The notes under the pieces were generated by a model. The model made no database searches. It was not told where the DNA came from and was given only the letters and a program-made list of their open reading frames with translations. This document shows, piece by piece, positions 1 through 7,905 of a stretch of 18,606 nucleotides of DNA (the first letter of the stretch is position 1; every line of letters begins with the position of its first letter). A program made the position numbers and the translations under genes. The DNA comes from Caldilinea sp. CFX5 (GTDB lineage Bacteria > Chloroflexota > Anaerolineae > Caldilineales > Caldilineaceae). The DNA lies in NCBI GenBank assembly GCA_021405325.1, contig QWII01000150.1, positions 1 to 18,606 on the forward strand, read 5' to 3'.

Positions 1-485
1 GGAACCCGATCCTGGTGGGCACCACCGCCCTCCTCTCGCGATTCAGGGACCTCGGGGAAGCTCCGGACCTTCTTGTGGTCGACGAACAGCAGCGCTTCGG
101 GGTCGCCCAAAAGAACGAGTTGGTGGCAGAGCGCACTAACCTTCTTGAAGCCACCGCAACACCGATTCCTCGCACCACGGCACTTATCACCCATGGCGGC
201 CTGGATGTCTCGATCATCCGCGAGAGCCCCGTGGAAAAGAAAGTGGTCACACGCATCGTTTCCGCAGACGACGCCAAGCGTCTCTTCGCCCACACACGGA
301 AGATTCTTTCAGCCGGCGGCCAGGTCGCCGTGGTCTATCCGATCGTGCGCGACCCGAAGCAGGAGCAAAAAAGCGTCGAGAAGGCTTTCGCCCACTGGTC
401 GAAGAAATTCCCGGGGCAAGTCGGCATGGTGCATGGCGCCCTGAAGGAGGAAGAGAAAGCCCAGGCCCTGGTCAAACTGAAGTAG
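1..485 (+). CDS. recG: RecG-type ATP-dependent DNA helicase, internal fragment
   Basis: The frame is open from the left edge (first full codon at 3), so the gene starts outside the window. Visible motifs are the RecG-style Walker B box VVDEQQRFGVAQ (RecG usually has DEQHRFGV), then TATPIPRTTAL (helicase motif III) and the start of the second RecA-like domain (VAVVYPIVRD, MVHGALKEEEKAQ). RecG remodels stalled replication forks and Holliday junctions. The protein stops after about 160 residues, at ALVKLK, just where the family should continue with helicase motifs V and VI; none of the three forward frames after 485 restores them. Codons here end in C often and look unlike the rest of the window. 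The fragment therefore appears to be joined to unrelated sequence, by rearrangement or assembly. RecG is the best family match; a divergent RecG-like helicase is possible. Confidence 0.75.
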   Translation, partial: NPILVGTTALLSRFRDLGEAPDLLVVDEQQRFGVAQKNELVAERTNLLEATATPIPRTTALITHGGLDVSIIRESPVEKKVVTRIVSADDAKRLFAHTRKILSAGGQVAVVYPIVRDPKQEQKSVEKAFAHWSKKFPGQVGMVHGALKEEEKAQALVKLK

Positions 486-486
486 A

Positions 487-1380
487 CTACCCGGCCCCCA
501 GGCGGTCGACTTCCTCGGAGCACCGCTCCCAGTCGGCCAGGGCGGCCAGATTGGCGTTGGAACGAGCCAGCAGCGCCGGCAAGCCGCCGATAGCTTCCGC
601 CCACTTGAGGCCATCCAGCGCATCTTCGACGGCAATCATCGAGGGAGTGTTGATGGTCGAGCCTTCAAAGATGCTCAGATCGACCTTACCGCCTTTGGTC
701 ATTTGGAAAATTTTGGGCATGGGCCAGGTCGGCTTGTAGCTTTCCAGCCGGGCGACGGCGCGAGGGCTGAGGGCGATCATGCCATGCGCCGCTTCGCCGC
801 CCAGCACCTTTTGCCACGACCAGGTGACGACATCCAGTTTTTCCCACGGCATCGGCATGGCAAAGACGGCGGAGGTGGCGTCACAAATGGAAAGGCCGGC
901 GCGGTCGGCGGCGATCCAGTCACCATCGGGGACACGGACGCCGGCGGTGGTGCCGTTCCAAGTGAAGACAACATCGCGTTGCCAGTCAACCTGGGTCAAA
1001 TCGGGCAATTGGCCGTAGTCAGCGGTAAAGGCGCGGGTGTCGGGCAGGCGCAACTGTTTTTGCACATCGGTGATCCAGCCTTTGCCAAAGCTCTCCCAGC
1101 CCAGCAGATCGACACCGCGCGGCCCCAGGAGCGACCATAGCGCCATTTCAATCGCGCCCGTGTCCGAGGCCGGCACAATGCCACATAAGTAATCGGTCGG
1201 CATTCCCAACACGGCTTTGCTGCGTTCGATCACTTCCTGTAAGCGCGCCTTCCCCGGCTTCGAGCGATGGGAACGCCCCACCAACGCGCTCTCTAATACA
1301 TCAACTGTCCACCCCGGTCGCTTGGCACAAGGGCCGGACGAAAAATTCGGATTTTGGGGAATAATACTCGGTTTTGTCAT
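487..1380 (-). CDS. serC: Phosphoserine aminotransferase, 3'-truncated
   Basis: PLP enzyme converting 3-phosphohydroxypyruvate and glutamate to phosphoserine in cytosolic serine synthesis. The start [20 protein letters not shown] with [31 protein letters not shown] and the lysine-bearing [15 protein letters not shown] is typical of the group that includes the Methanosarcina-type SerC. The PLP lysine is in the WSWQK motif. The reading frame ends after 297 residues, whereas this group usually has about 370-390. Similarity fades after LAALADW, and the last dozen residues ([13 protein letters not shown]) do not resemble the expected WVDFLA-type continuation. About 90 C-terminal residues are missing, exactly where the helicase fragment begins on the other strand. 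It lies 43 nt downstream of the nagZ-like gene on the same strand, so they may be cotranscribed. As written the protein is probably non-functional; the truncation may be an assembly artefact. Confidence 0.85.
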   Translation of the reverse strand: MTKPSIIPQNPNFSSGPCAKRPGWTVDVLESALVGRSHRSKPGKARLQEVIERSKAVLGMPTDYLCGIVPASDTGAIEMALWSLLGPRGVDLLGWESFGKGWITDVQKQLRLPDTRAFTADYGQLPDLTQVDWQRDVVFTWNGTTAGVRVPDGDWIAADRAGLSICDATSAVFAMPMPWEKLDVVTWSWQKVLGGEAAHGMIALSPRAVARLESYKPTWPMPKIFQMTKGGKVDLSIFEGSTINTPSMIAVEDALDGLKWAEAIGGLPALLARSNANLAALADWERCSEEVDRLGAG

Positions 1381-1427
1381 TATTTTCTATCTTCTTGTCT
1401 TCCGGTCTTCTTGTCTGCTGTCTTCAC
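1381..1427. repeat. Pyrimidine-rich GTCTTCTTGTCTTCC-type repeat in the nagZ-serC gap
   Basis: The short gap between the two minus-strand genes is almost entirely made of CTTCTTGTCTTCCGGTCTTC units. Read on the minus strand it is purine rich (GACAAGAAG) and may serve as a weak ribosome-binding region for serC. The same unit occurs at 6729-6820, and a related GACACGAGA version at 4472-4567. Confidence 0.6.
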
Positions 1428-2632
1428 CCGGCCAGCCGTCGCTTCAACCGCATAATGCGTTGATACGACTCATCGATCCGCTGGGGGGTAATCGTACCGG
1501 CATCGACCAGCCCCATGATCATGTCATGAAGCCGTTGCGCGCTGGCGCCGCGACTCAGGGGGATGTTATTGGAAAAGGCGATGATGTCAACGCCGGCGAT
1601 AAGGGCCAGACGCACAGCGGTTTCTAAATTGTACTGTTTACTAATCGCACCCATCTGCATATCATCGGAGACCACTACGCCATCAAAGCCAAGTCTTTGG
1701 CGCAAAATGCCGGTGATGATATTGGACGAGAGGGTGGCCGGGTAGTCGGGATCAAGGGTTGAATTAAAGATGTGAGCAGTCATGATCACGTCACAATTCT
1801 GGCTGCCGATGAGTGCGGCATAGGGTGACAGTTCTGTCACATTCCAGGTGTCAGTGACATCGACAAAGCCATAGTGTGTATCGCCACGCGAACTGCCGTG
1901 ACCGGGGAAATGTTTAAGGGTGCAAAAGACATTGTGGGTGCGATGCGCTTCGATCACCGTGCGCGCATGATCGGCAACGGTAGTGGGATCGGCCGAATAG
2001 CTGCGCTCATAGCGCCCAATAATTGGATTACTGGGATTAGTGTTGAGATCCACCACCGGCGCCAGATTTAGATTGATGCCCAACTCCGCCAACCGTTGGC
2101 CGGTGCTATCGGCTTGGGTGCGGGTGAGGTCCAAACTACTTTGGGCGCCCAGATATTGCGCCGAATAGTTGCTGGTGATGCCGAAGCCGCGCTGTAGACG
2201 CGCCACCCAGCCGCCCTCTTGATCCACGGAAACTAAGAGTGGAATGGGGCTATAGCCACGCAACGTCGCCGTGAGCGCTTGCAACTGATCGGGGGACTCG
2301 ACATTGCGGCCAAAGAGCACAACGCTGCCGACACGACCCTCGGCAATCTGCCGGACAATTCCGCTGTTTTCATCAACATAGCGACCGCCAAAGCCGATCA
2401 TGATCATCTGGCCGATCTTGGCTGTCAACGGCAGATCCGGCGCCGGCACCTCCGGTTGTAAACGACCGGCTTGCAACGGCGGCGCCACCGCCGCATTTTG
2501 GTGATCGGTAATGCCCACAACCCGCGCGTTGGCGGCCCCCATCATCGGCAGCACCGTGCAACCGGTCAGCAGCGCACCAGCGGCGCATTGGACAGTTTGG
2601 CGCAAAAAGGCGCGCCGATTCAGTTGACCCAT
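1424..2632 (-). CDS. nagZ: Beta-N-acetylhexosaminidase, glycoside hydrolase family 3 (NagZ-like lipoprotein)
   Basis: Hydrolyses terminal N-acetylglucosamine from muropeptides or related glycans. The ATG at 2632 is preferred over the longer open frame because it begins a clear export signal: twin arginines in NRRAFLRQ (residues 5-12), a hydrophobic stretch, and LTGC ending at Cys25, suggesting a Tat-exported lipoprotein. Family hallmarks are VSVDQEGGWVARL (135-146), KHFPGHG (240-246), the GDTH acid/base dyad (Asp251, His253) and VSDDMQMGAI with the likely nucleophile Asp323. At 402 residues it has the size of Gram-positive and Chloroflexota-type NagZ proteins with an N-terminal export signal. 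Export suggests action on wall material outside the cytosol, unlike cytosolic E. coli NagZ. A NagB-family deaminase at 9303 could act later in the same amino-sugar recycling. A broader beta-glucosidase role is less likely because of the KHFPGHG motif. Confidence 0.9.
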   Translation of the reverse strand: MGQLNRRAFLRQTVQCAAGALLTGCTVLPMMGAANARVVGITDHQNAAVAPPLQAGRLQPEVPAPDLPLTAKIGQMIMIGFGGRYVDENSGIVRQIAEGRVGSVVLFGRNVESPDQLQALTATLRGYSPIPLLVSVDQEGGWVARLQRGFGITSNYSAQYLGAQSSLDLTRTQADSTGQRLAELGINLNLAPVVDLNTNPSNPIIGRYERSYSADPTTVADHARTVIEAHRTHNVFCTLKHFPGHGSSRGDTHYGFVDVTDTWNVTELSPYAALIGSQNCDVIMTAHIFNSTLDPDYPATLSSNIITGILRQRLGFDGVVVSDDMQMGAISKQYNLETAVRLALIAGVDIIAFSNNIPLSRGASAQRLHDMIMGLVDAGTITPQRIDESYQRIMRLKRRLAG

Positions 2633-2651
2633 ACTTCCATTTGCCTGTGTA

Positions 2652-2712
2652 GTTGGTTGCACCCCTGGACATCTTGCTATGGGGATGATGATAAGCGCGT
2701 TGTGCAACCAAC
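2652..2712. promoter_or_regulatory. 11-bp inverted repeat upstream of the nagZ-like gene
   Basis: GTTGGTTGCAC at 2652-2662 is matched perfectly by GTGCAACCAAC at 2702-2712, with a 39-nt spacer. It sits 20-80 nt before the nagZ-like start, so it may be a regulator binding site or a leader hairpin. The role is inferred from position only. Confidence 0.35.
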
Positions 2713-2788
2713 AGCGAATGATTGCTATGGCGCAAATTGTAACGCGCAAAGCACGAAAGAGCAAGGCTTTGGCCGTCAAATTAGCAAT

Positions 2789-2826
2789 AGTCCGCAGTCG
2801 TGTAGTCGCGTAGTCCAGAGTCAGTG
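2789..2826. repeat. Dispersed repeat TCCGCAGTCGTG, copy A
   Basis: Contains TCCGCAGTCGTG followed by TAGTCGCGTAGTCCAGAGTC. Copy C at 15252 shares nearly all of this stretch. The distal block TGCGGTCTACTG seen in copies B and C is missing here, so this is a partial copy. Confidence 0.6.
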
Positions 2827-3035
2827 TATCGTGCAATGTTTTCCTAACGCTCATGATCAGTACACAAAATGGTACAGATCTGGCGCTTGTCCTGTACACC
2901 AGTTTTGCTATGCTGGCGGCATCACTCTGGGTTGGGCAGCTTGTCACCAAACGGGGCGCCCTAATCAGTTTCTTGTCAGCCTGTCGAGACATTTTTATCA
3001 GGCAGGTTGCTGCCAATGGCGGTAGAGTAGCAGAA

Positions 3036-3128
3036 GTCCGCAGTCGTGAAGACTTCGACGCGATCGGTCGAGTCGTCGCGTAGCCGAGTGGCTCCCCGAT
3101 GAAATCACGGCGGCATTGCGGTCTACTG
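3036..3128. repeat. Dispersed repeat TCCGCAGTCGTG, copy B
   Basis: Begins GTCCGCAGTCGTG and ends TGCGGTCTACTG, with GTCGTCGCGTAG inside. The same two boundary blocks frame copy C at 15252-15320, although the internal sequence differs in length. It lies about 100 nt before the SH3b/PA14 gene. Confidence 0.6.
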
Positions 3129-3233
3129 GATATTTTTGTGATTCAGCGTTCATGATCGTTGTGGATCACAACCATACGGCAGGTCTCGACACATCGCAAC
3201 AACGCCAGCAAGGTGGCAGAAAGGAGATCCCCC

Positions 3234-4472
3234 ATGTCGAGCCAGTTATTACACGGTGTACTACGGCGCAGTAAATTACTGCGTGGTGCGACAGGAGTCA
3301 AGTCGCGCGGATTCGTGCGTTGGTTTGGCAAGGGCGCCATTGCGCTTCTGCTTGTGCTATTCATCGGCGCGTTACACGAAACCATAGCGCTGGCCGCCAG
3401 TGGCAACCGCCCCATGCGCCAGAGCCATGCCACCGATTTTTATCCGCTTGCCACCATCCAGGGCGATTTCGTCGCGCTGCGGTCCGGTCCCGGTCAGGAT
3501 TACCCGGTGGTTAGCCAGGTAGCCAACAACAGCCAATTCACCGTTGGCGGGTACAGCATCGACGGCGCCTGGGTACAGCTCTGTTGTGTCAACGGCACCG
3601 TAGGCTGGGTGGAAACGACACAGGTGGCAATCGTGCGCGGGGTTGCGGTCACGCCGGTGGTTGACCCCACACCGACGCCAACCCCAACCCCGCTGCCAAC
3701 CCCGACACCAACGCTGTTTTATTACTGGAAAACCAGCTACTTTGCCAACATGGCGCTGGCCGGCGAGCCGGCTTATGTCGAAGATCTGATGACATTGAAT
3801 CTGGATTGGCGGGATGGTGCGCCCCACCCCCTGCTGCCGGCAGACGCCTTTTCGGTGCGCTTTGAACGCACTCTGGATTTGCCCAGCGGCTATTACCGCT
3901 TTCAGATCCAGGCCGATGATGGGGTGCGCCTGTTTATCAATGACCTCTTGGTGCTTAATGAGTGGCACGGGGCGACCGGCACAACCTATATGATTGAACA
4001 GTTGCTGACTGGCGTCACAACCTTCCGGCTGGAATACTTTGAGGGTAATGGCAATGCGTTTCTGCGTTTTACCAATGAAGTGATCAACACCGACCAGGCG
4101 TGGGAAGCCGCCTATTTCCGGGGGGCAGCGCTGAATACCGCCCCTTGGTTGACCCAGGCCGAACCAGCGATCGGTGGCTATCCTTTAGCGCGCCGCCAAC
4201 CCTTGGGCGTCGTCGCTGATCCGGCGAACTGGTCGGCGCGCTGGTGGGGGCGCTTTCCCTTTACCTATGGCAACTATGTCTTTCATGCCCGTGCGCAGGG
4301 TGGCGTGCGCGTCTACTTGAACGAATATCTGGTGCTGGATGGGTGGACGAGCGGCAGCAAGGAGATTAGCAATACCTTCTGGGGGGTCGGCGGCGAGACT
4401 CATACGATTACGGTTGAGTATTACAGTGACGCCAACGCCAGCGGTGTGCAGGTTTGGTGGGAACGCCAGTAA
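3234..4472 (+). CDS. Exported SH3b and PA14-like domain protein
   Basis: A 412-residue surface or secreted protein of unknown substrate. The ATG at 3234 is chosen because AAAGGAGAT lies 6-14 nt upstream. A basic N-terminus precedes one hydrophobic segment (about 34-54) acting as signal or anchor. Residues 75-135 form a bacterial SH3 domain (FVALRSGPGQDYPVVSQV, VGWVETTQV). A Pro/Thr linker follows (142-160, PTPTPTP). The rest is two related beta-sandwich modules: one around 165-285 (YYRFQIQADDGVRLFINDLLV) and another around 295-412 (NYVFHARAQGGVRVYLNEYLV), both resembling PA14 domains. SH3b domains often bind cell wall and PA14 modules often bind glycans, so wall or carbohydrate adhesion is plausible. 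It stands alone, followed directly by the promoter and riboswitch of the cobalamin operon. Confidence 0.85.
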   Translation: MSSQLLHGVLRRSKLLRGATGVKSRGFVRWFGKGAIALLLVLFIGALHETIALAASGNRPMRQSHATDFYPLATIQGDFVALRSGPGQDYPVVSQVANNSQFTVGGYSIDGAWVQLCCVNGTVGWVETTQVAIVRGVAVTPVVDPTPTPTPTPLPTPTPTLFYYWKTSYFANMALAGEPAYVEDLMTLNLDWRDGAPHPLLPADAFSVRFERTLDLPSGYYRFQIQADDGVRLFINDLLVLNEWHGATGTTYMIEQLLTGVTTFRLEYFEGNGNAFLRFTNEVINTDQAWEAAYFRGAALNTAPWLTQAEPAIGGYPLARRQPLGVVADPANWSARWWGRFPFTYGNYVFHARAQGGVRVYLNEYLVLDGWTSGSKEISNTFWGVGGETHTITVEYYSDANASGVQVWWERQ

Positions 4473-4567
4473 GACAAGGAGACACGAGACACGAGACGCG
4501 AGACGCGAGACACGAGATAGTCAATTTCTCCTTGTCTCCTTGTCTCGTGTCTCCTGTCTCCTGTCCC
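4472..4567. repeat. Purine/pyrimidine inverted repeat (GAGACACGAGACA type)
   Basis: Starts at the stop codon of the SH3b/PA14 gene. The left side is a run of GACACGAGA and GACGCGAGA units; the right side is CCTTGTCTCC and CTCGTGTCTC units. GGAGACACGAGACA at 4478-4491 is matched perfectly by TGTCTCGTGTCTCC at 4541-4554. It can fold into a long hairpin and may end transcription of the upstream gene, although no T-run follows. Related elements lie at 1381-1427 and 6729-6820. Confidence 0.7.
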
Positions 4568-4595
4568 ACTGACCGATTGACAGCGCTGCGTCAAC

Positions 4596-4624
4596 TTGAC
4601 AAAAAGCGGCGGGCGCGCTATGCT
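4596..4624 (+). promoter_or_regulatory. Sigma70-like promoter of the cobalamin operon
   Basis: TTGACA at 4596-4601 and TATGCT at 4619-4624 with a 17-nt spacer, about 30 nt before the riboswitch aptamer. This is a near-consensus pair at the expected place. Confidence 0.7.
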
Positions 4625-4745
4625 CTTCACCAGCAAACTAAATATGTATCGATCCAGGTGCGCCGTATTGCCCGGATACAAAGCGCATAATGGGGGAAGA
4701 CCGGTGAAGTCGTTACGACCAGTCCGGCACTGTCCCGCAACGGTA

Positions 4746-4849
4746 AATAATAATTAATGGTCAATGGAAAATGAGTAATTGTTAATAGTCGCTCGCACGC
4801 CGTACAGACCTTAACAATTAATTATTAATCATTTTCCATTAATTATTAG
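4746..4849. repeat. AT-rich palindromic element inside the riboswitch
   Basis: The two ends carry TAATAATTAATGG on the left (from about 4748) and its complement CCATTAATTATTA on the right (ending at 4849). Further blocks match: AATGGAAAATGA against TCATTTTCCATT, and AATTGTTAA against TTAACAATT. The arms are imperfect and the centre (TCGCTCGCACGCCGTACAGA) is GC rich. It forms one long hairpin extending from a peripheral aptamer region, much more AT rich than its surroundings. Confidence 0.8.
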
Positions 4850-4945
4850 CAAGTCCGATTACCCGCCTGGGTTGTTGCTGTTGTACCCCTTCGCGGTCAA
4901 AGGAGGTCAGGCGCCCAGGTTATTCTGATTGGACTTGTGCTACTG

Positions 4946-4967
4946 CCCGCCTTTTGGCGGGTTTTTT
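4946..4967 (+). terminator. Rho-independent terminator of the riboswitch
   Basis: Perfect 6-bp stem CCCGCC / GGCGGG with a TTTT loop, followed by six T residues. It lies about 75 nt after the conserved aptamer end and about 95 nt before the first gene, as expected for a transcription-attenuating riboswitch. Confidence 0.9.
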
Positions 4968-4972
4968 GTTTT

Positions 4973-5042
4973 TCCGGTGCGTGGCGCTGACCAGCAGTAA
5001 GTTGCCAACTTTATTATCGTTTGGTCAGCGCCGCGCACCGGA
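4973..5042 (+). promoter_or_regulatory. 21-bp leader hairpin next to the first ribosome site
   Basis: A 21-nt arm at 4973-4993 pairs with 5022-5042 with one G-U pair and no mismatch; the loop can form a small AAGTT/AACTT hairpin. It begins right after the terminator T-run and its right arm ends in GGA, the beginning of GGAGGG (5040-5045). It could affect translation of the 2Fe-2S gene or stabilise the readthrough transcript. Alternatively it is another mobile hairpin repeat. Confidence 0.55.
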
Positions 5043-5063
5043 GGGTAGGTTGGTGGGTGAGGG

Positions 5064-5462
5064 ATGAATCGAAATCCGCAGGATGCGCCGAGTCAAGCGC
5101 CATATGCAAAGCATCTTTTTATCTGCGCCGGACAATATTGTGACCCCAGCGGAAAGGCCGTAGCGCTCTATCATAGTCTGGCGCGTAAGTTAGGCGAACT
5201 GGGGCGTTATGATAACCCAGTGCGGGTGAAGCGGGGGTTGACGCCCTGTCTTGGCGTCTGTTATAACGGGCCGCTGCTGGTGGTCTACCCGGAGGGCATC
5301 TGGTATCACCATGTCGATGAGGCGCTGCTGGATCGCATTATTCAAGAACATCTGATCGGTGGGCGACCGGTGGAAGAATTTATCTTTCATCGCCTGGACG
5401 AAAATCCGGCGTTGGCTTGTGATAGCTGCGCCGCCAGTCTGCCCATTGCTGAAATCATGTAA
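5064..5462 (+). CDS. Thioredoxin-like [2Fe-2S] ferredoxin-domain protein
   Basis: A 132-residue cytosolic protein of the thioredoxin-like ferredoxin family. The N-terminal half has [20 protein letters not shown] and the second half has [22 protein letters not shown]; the pairs Cys-x4-Cys and Cys-x3-Cys are the probable cluster ligands. The C-terminus adds two more cysteines (LACDSCAA) outside the core. Related proteins occur in cobalamin loci, where they are proposed as electron donors or cobalt-related factors (the CbiW group). Here it is first in the riboswitch-controlled operon, directly upstream of the importer genes, so a role in reducing or handling the corrinoid after uptake is plausible but inferred. 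The start lies 21 nt after the leader hairpin with GTGAGGG just before it. Confidence 0.8.
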   Translation: MNRNPQDAPSQAPYAKHLFICAGQYCDPSGKAVALYHSLARKLGELGRYDNPVRVKRGLTPCLGVCYNGPLLVVYPEGIWYHHVDEALLDRIIQEHLIGGRPVEEFIFHRLDENPALACDSCAASLPIAEIM

Positions 5463-5486
5463 CAAAATTTGAAAGGATCGAAGCTT

Positions 5487-6728
5487 ATGCGTCGTGATAC
5501 GCGCTTATTTTTATGGCTGACCTTCACTCTGCTGTTGCTTTCTGCCTGTGTTGCGCCGGCGGCTGCCCCGGCGGCTACGCCGGTAGCGCCTGAAGAAAGT
5601 GGCGCCCCAACTAGCGCACCAAGCGCAAACCTGACTGAAGGTTGTCTAGAGGCTTTTGATCCGAACCTTGACTATTTCCCAGAGAAGACGACGCTGACCC
5701 ACACAACAGGTTTTACGGTCGAGTATCATAACAGCTACAAAGTGATTACCGTCGCTACACCGTGGCCGGGCGCCGAGGAAGCGCAACAATATGTGTTGGT
5801 GCAGTGTGGCGCGCCGGCCCCGGCCAACTTTGCCGCCACCCAAATCATTGAAGTGCCGGTGCAGAAGATTGCCACCATGTCCACCTCCTACCTGCCTTTT
5901 CTCGATGCTTATGGCTTGCTGGATCGGCTGGTGGCGGTGGATGATGTCACTTATGTGAATAATCCCACCGTGTTGGCCATGGCCGAAGCGGGGAGCCTAG
6001 CGCAGATCGGCTATGGGGCGGGCGTCAATGTCGAGCAGTTGTTAGCGCTGGCGCCGGATCTGGTCATGACCTACGGCTCCGGTGCGCCGGAGTATGACGC
6101 GCACCCGGTGTTGCTCAACACCGGTCTCAAGGTGGTGGTCAATGCCGAGTGGTTGGAAACGTCACCGTTGGGGCGCGCCGAGTGGGGCAAGTTTATTGCG
6201 CTCTTCTTCAACAAGGAAGCCGCCGCCGAAACTCACTTTGCGAATACGGCGGCGCGCTATGCAGAACTCAAAGCCCAGGCAGCGGCAGTGGCCGAAAAAC
6301 CAACGGTATTGACCGATAGCGAGTACCAAGGCTCCTGGTATGTGGCCGGCGGGCGCAGCTTTACCGCACAACTCCTGGCCGACGCTGGCGCCACCTACCT
6401 CTGGGCCGAAGATGAATCCAGCGGCAGCATCCCGGTCGCCTTTGAGGCAATCTTTGACAAAGCCGCCGACGCCGATTTCTGGCTTAATGTCGGTTTTGTC
6501 AACTCGCTCGAAGAGCTAACAGCGGCCGATGAACGCTACACTGAGTTCGCCGCCTTTCAAAATGGCAACGTCTGGAACAACAATAAGCGCCAGAACGCCA
6601 ACGGCGGCAATGACTACTACGAAAGCGCCGTCGCCCAACCGGATGCGGTGCTGGCCGATCTGATCGCCATCTTCCACCCGGCGTTGCTGCCGGAACATGC
6701 GTTTGTCTATTTTCAGCGGCTGCAATAA
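5487..6728 (+). CDS. btuF: Corrinoid ABC transporter substrate-binding lipoprotein (BtuF-like)
   Basis: Periplasm-facing or surface lipoprotein that captures substrate for the BtuC/BtuD importer. The ATG at 5487 is preferred over an upstream TTG because GAAAGGAT lies 8 nt before it. The signal peptide ends in the lipobox LLLSAC, followed by an Ala/Pro/Thr-rich linker. The rest has the two-lobed periplasmic-binding fold of the iron-siderophore/B12 class: IIEVPVQKIATMSTSYLPFL, LVAVDDVTYV, VNVEQLLALAPDLVMTYGSG, KVVVNAEWLETSPLGRAEW and PTVLTDSEYQGSWYVAGG. At 413 residues it is longer than E. coli BtuF (about 266), mainly through the linker and an N-terminal insert. Specificity for corrinoid rests on the riboswitch and the adenosyltransferase in the same operon; iron-siderophore uptake cannot be excluded by sequence alone. 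Confidence 0.85.
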   Translation: MRRDTRLFLWLTFTLLLLSACVAPAAAPAATPVAPEESGAPTSAPSANLTEGCLEAFDPNLDYFPEKTTLTHTTGFTVEYHNSYKVITVATPWPGAEEAQQYVLVQCGAPAPANFAATQIIEVPVQKIATMSTSYLPFLDAYGLLDRLVAVDDVTYVNNPTVLAMAEAGSLAQIGYGAGVNVEQLLALAPDLVMTYGSGAPEYDAHPVLLNTGLKVVVNAEWLETSPLGRAEWGKFIALFFNKEAAAETHFANTAARYAELKAQAAAVAEKPTVLTDSEYQGSWYVAGGRSFTAQLLADAGATYLWAEDESSGSIPVAFEAIFDKAADADFWLNVGFVNSLEELTAADERYTEFAAFQNGNVWNNNKRQNANGGNDYYESAVAQPDAVLADLIAIFHPALLPEHAFVYFQRLQ

Positions 6729-6820
6729 AAGACAAGAAGACAGGAAGAAGGGAAGACAAGAAGCAGTTCTCCCTGTCCTCTCTTCTTCTGGTCTTCCTGT
6801 CTTCTTGTCTTCCTGTCTTA
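6729..6820. repeat. Purine/pyrimidine inverted repeat (GACAAGAAGACAGGAAG type)
   Basis: Fills the gap between the substrate-binding and permease genes. The 18-nt core at 6731-6748 (GACAAGAAGACAGGAAGA) is matched perfectly by 6792-6809, and flanking units continue on both sides. It would fold into a long hairpin in the operon mRNA. It is of the same kind as the tract at 1381-1427. Confidence 0.75.
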
Positions 6821-6831
6821 AAGGTGGATTT

Positions 6832-7905
6832 ATGACGACAGCGATAGAAACCCCCTGGCCGCGCTTGGGCTTGCGCGGGATGGTGTTAGCGGGGTTGATA
6901 GGGGCGCTGGTGGTGGCGTTTCTGCTGAGTTTGGCGTTGGGGTCGGTGGCGATTCCGCTGGACAATGTGGTGCGCATTCTGCTGGGCGGGACGCCGGATA
7001 AGGCGACGTGGGCGGATATTTTGTGGAAGTTTCGCTTGCCCAAGGCGTTAACGGCGCTGTTGGCGGGCAGCGCACTGGCAGTCAGCGGCTTGCAGATGCA
7101 GACGCTCTTTCGCAATCCGCTGGCTGACCCGTATATTTTGGGGGTTAGTTCAGGCGCGAGTTTAGGGGTGGCGCTGGTGTTGTTGGGCGCTGGCGCCACG
7201 GCAACCAAAGTGGTCGGCAGCCTGGGGTTGTATGGCGATCTGGGGCTGGTCATAGCGGCGAGTTTGGGGTCGGCGTTGGTGCTGGGGCTGGTATTGCTGG
7301 TGGCGCAACGGGTGCAAAGTACCCTGACCTTGCTGATTTTAGGGTTGATGTTTGGTTATCTCACCAGTGCGTTGGTCAGCCTGTTGGTCTACTTCAGCTT
7401 GCCGGAGCGGGTGCAAGTGTTTAGTCTCTGGTCGGCGGGCAGCTTTGGCAGCGTCACCTGGAGCCAGCAGTGGGTTTTTGCGCCGGTGATTGGGGTTGGT
7501 CTCCTGGTCGCGCATTTGCTGCCGAAGGCGCTCAACGCCTTGCTGCTGGGTGACACCTACGCCCGAAGCTTGGGCGTGAATGTAGTGCAGGCCCGGCGCT
7601 GGATTATCTTGTGTGCGTCGCTCCTGGCGGGGGCGGCGACGGCCTTTTGTGGGCCGATTGGCTTTCTGGGCGTTGCGGTGCCGCATCTCTGTCGCACCTT
7701 GTTTAATACGGCGGATCATCGGGTGCTTGTCCCCACCACCATGTTGCTGGGGGGAACCATTGCCTTGTTGGCGGATGTGATTGCGCAACTGCCCGGTAGT
7801 CAGACCGTGTTGCCGGTGAATGTGGTGACATCACTCTTCGGGGTGCCGGTGATTATTTGGATGTTGCTGCGCCAACAGCAGTTGCGCGCTTCCTTTGCGG
7901 GGTAG
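6832..7905 (+). CDS. btuC: Corrinoid ABC transporter permease, FecCD/BtuC family
   Basis: Integral membrane subunit of a type II importer. The ATG at 6832 follows AAGGTGG by 4 nt; upstream in-frame sequence is the repeat element and is not part of the protein. The 357 residues contain about ten hydrophobic segments. Family signatures are WKFRLPKALTALLAGSALAVSGLQMQTLFRNPLADPYILGVSSGAS (written here only as a region, about residues 64-108, with key elements RLPKAL, GLQMQ, NPLADPYILG) and GFLGVAVPHLCRT with RxL-type coupling contacts to the ATPase. Located between the binding protein and the ATPase, in the standard order. The two hairpin-forming spacers on either side may tune the subunit ratio. 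Confidence 0.92.
   Translation: MTTAIETPWPRLGLRGMVLAGLIGALVVAFLLSLALGSVAIPLDNVVRILLGGTPDKATWADILWKFRLPKALTALLAGSALAVSGLQMQTLFRNPLADPYILGVSSGASLGVALVLLGAGATATKVVGSLGLYGDLGLVIAASLGSALVLGLVLLVAQRVQSTLTLLILGLMFGYLTSALVSLLVYFSLPERVQVFSLWSAGSFGSVTWSQQWVFAPVIGVGLLVAHLLPKALNALLLGDTYARSLGVNVVQARRWIILCASLLAGAATAFCGPIGFLGVAVPHLCRTLFNTADHRVLVPTTMLLGGTIALLADVIAQLPGSQTVLPVNVVTSLFGVPVIIWMLLRQQQLRASFAG

Larger units (their letters stand above)
2633..3233. other. Gene-free spacer with inverted and dispersed repeats
   Basis: About 600 nt between the divergent nagZ-like and SH3b/PA14 genes. Open frames here lack recognisable protein features or ribosome sites. The spacer holds a perfect 11-bp inverted repeat close to nagZ (2652-2712) and two copies of a dispersed repeat (2789-2826 and 3036-3128), described separately. 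The promoters of both flanking genes must lie here, but no strong -35/-10 pair was found. Confidence 0.6.
4654..4970 (+). ncRNA. Cobalamin riboswitch with intrinsic terminator
   Basis: Conserved cobalamin aptamer segments appear in order: AGGTGCGCC (about 4656), GGGGGAAGACCGGTGAAGT (4692-4710), GGCACTGTCCCGCAACGGT (4726-4744) and AAGTCCGATTACCCGCCTGG (4851-4870). A G-rich/C-rich expression platform follows and ends in a terminator at 4946-4967. Binding of adenosylcobalamin would favour termination before the operon. The stretch between the ACGGT and AAGTCCGAT blocks is normally variable; here it carries a roughly 100-nt AT-rich palindrome at 4746-4849. The identity of the aptamer is clear from the conserved boxes; the exact 5' boundary and the pairing of the platform are estimates. 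Confidence 0.93.
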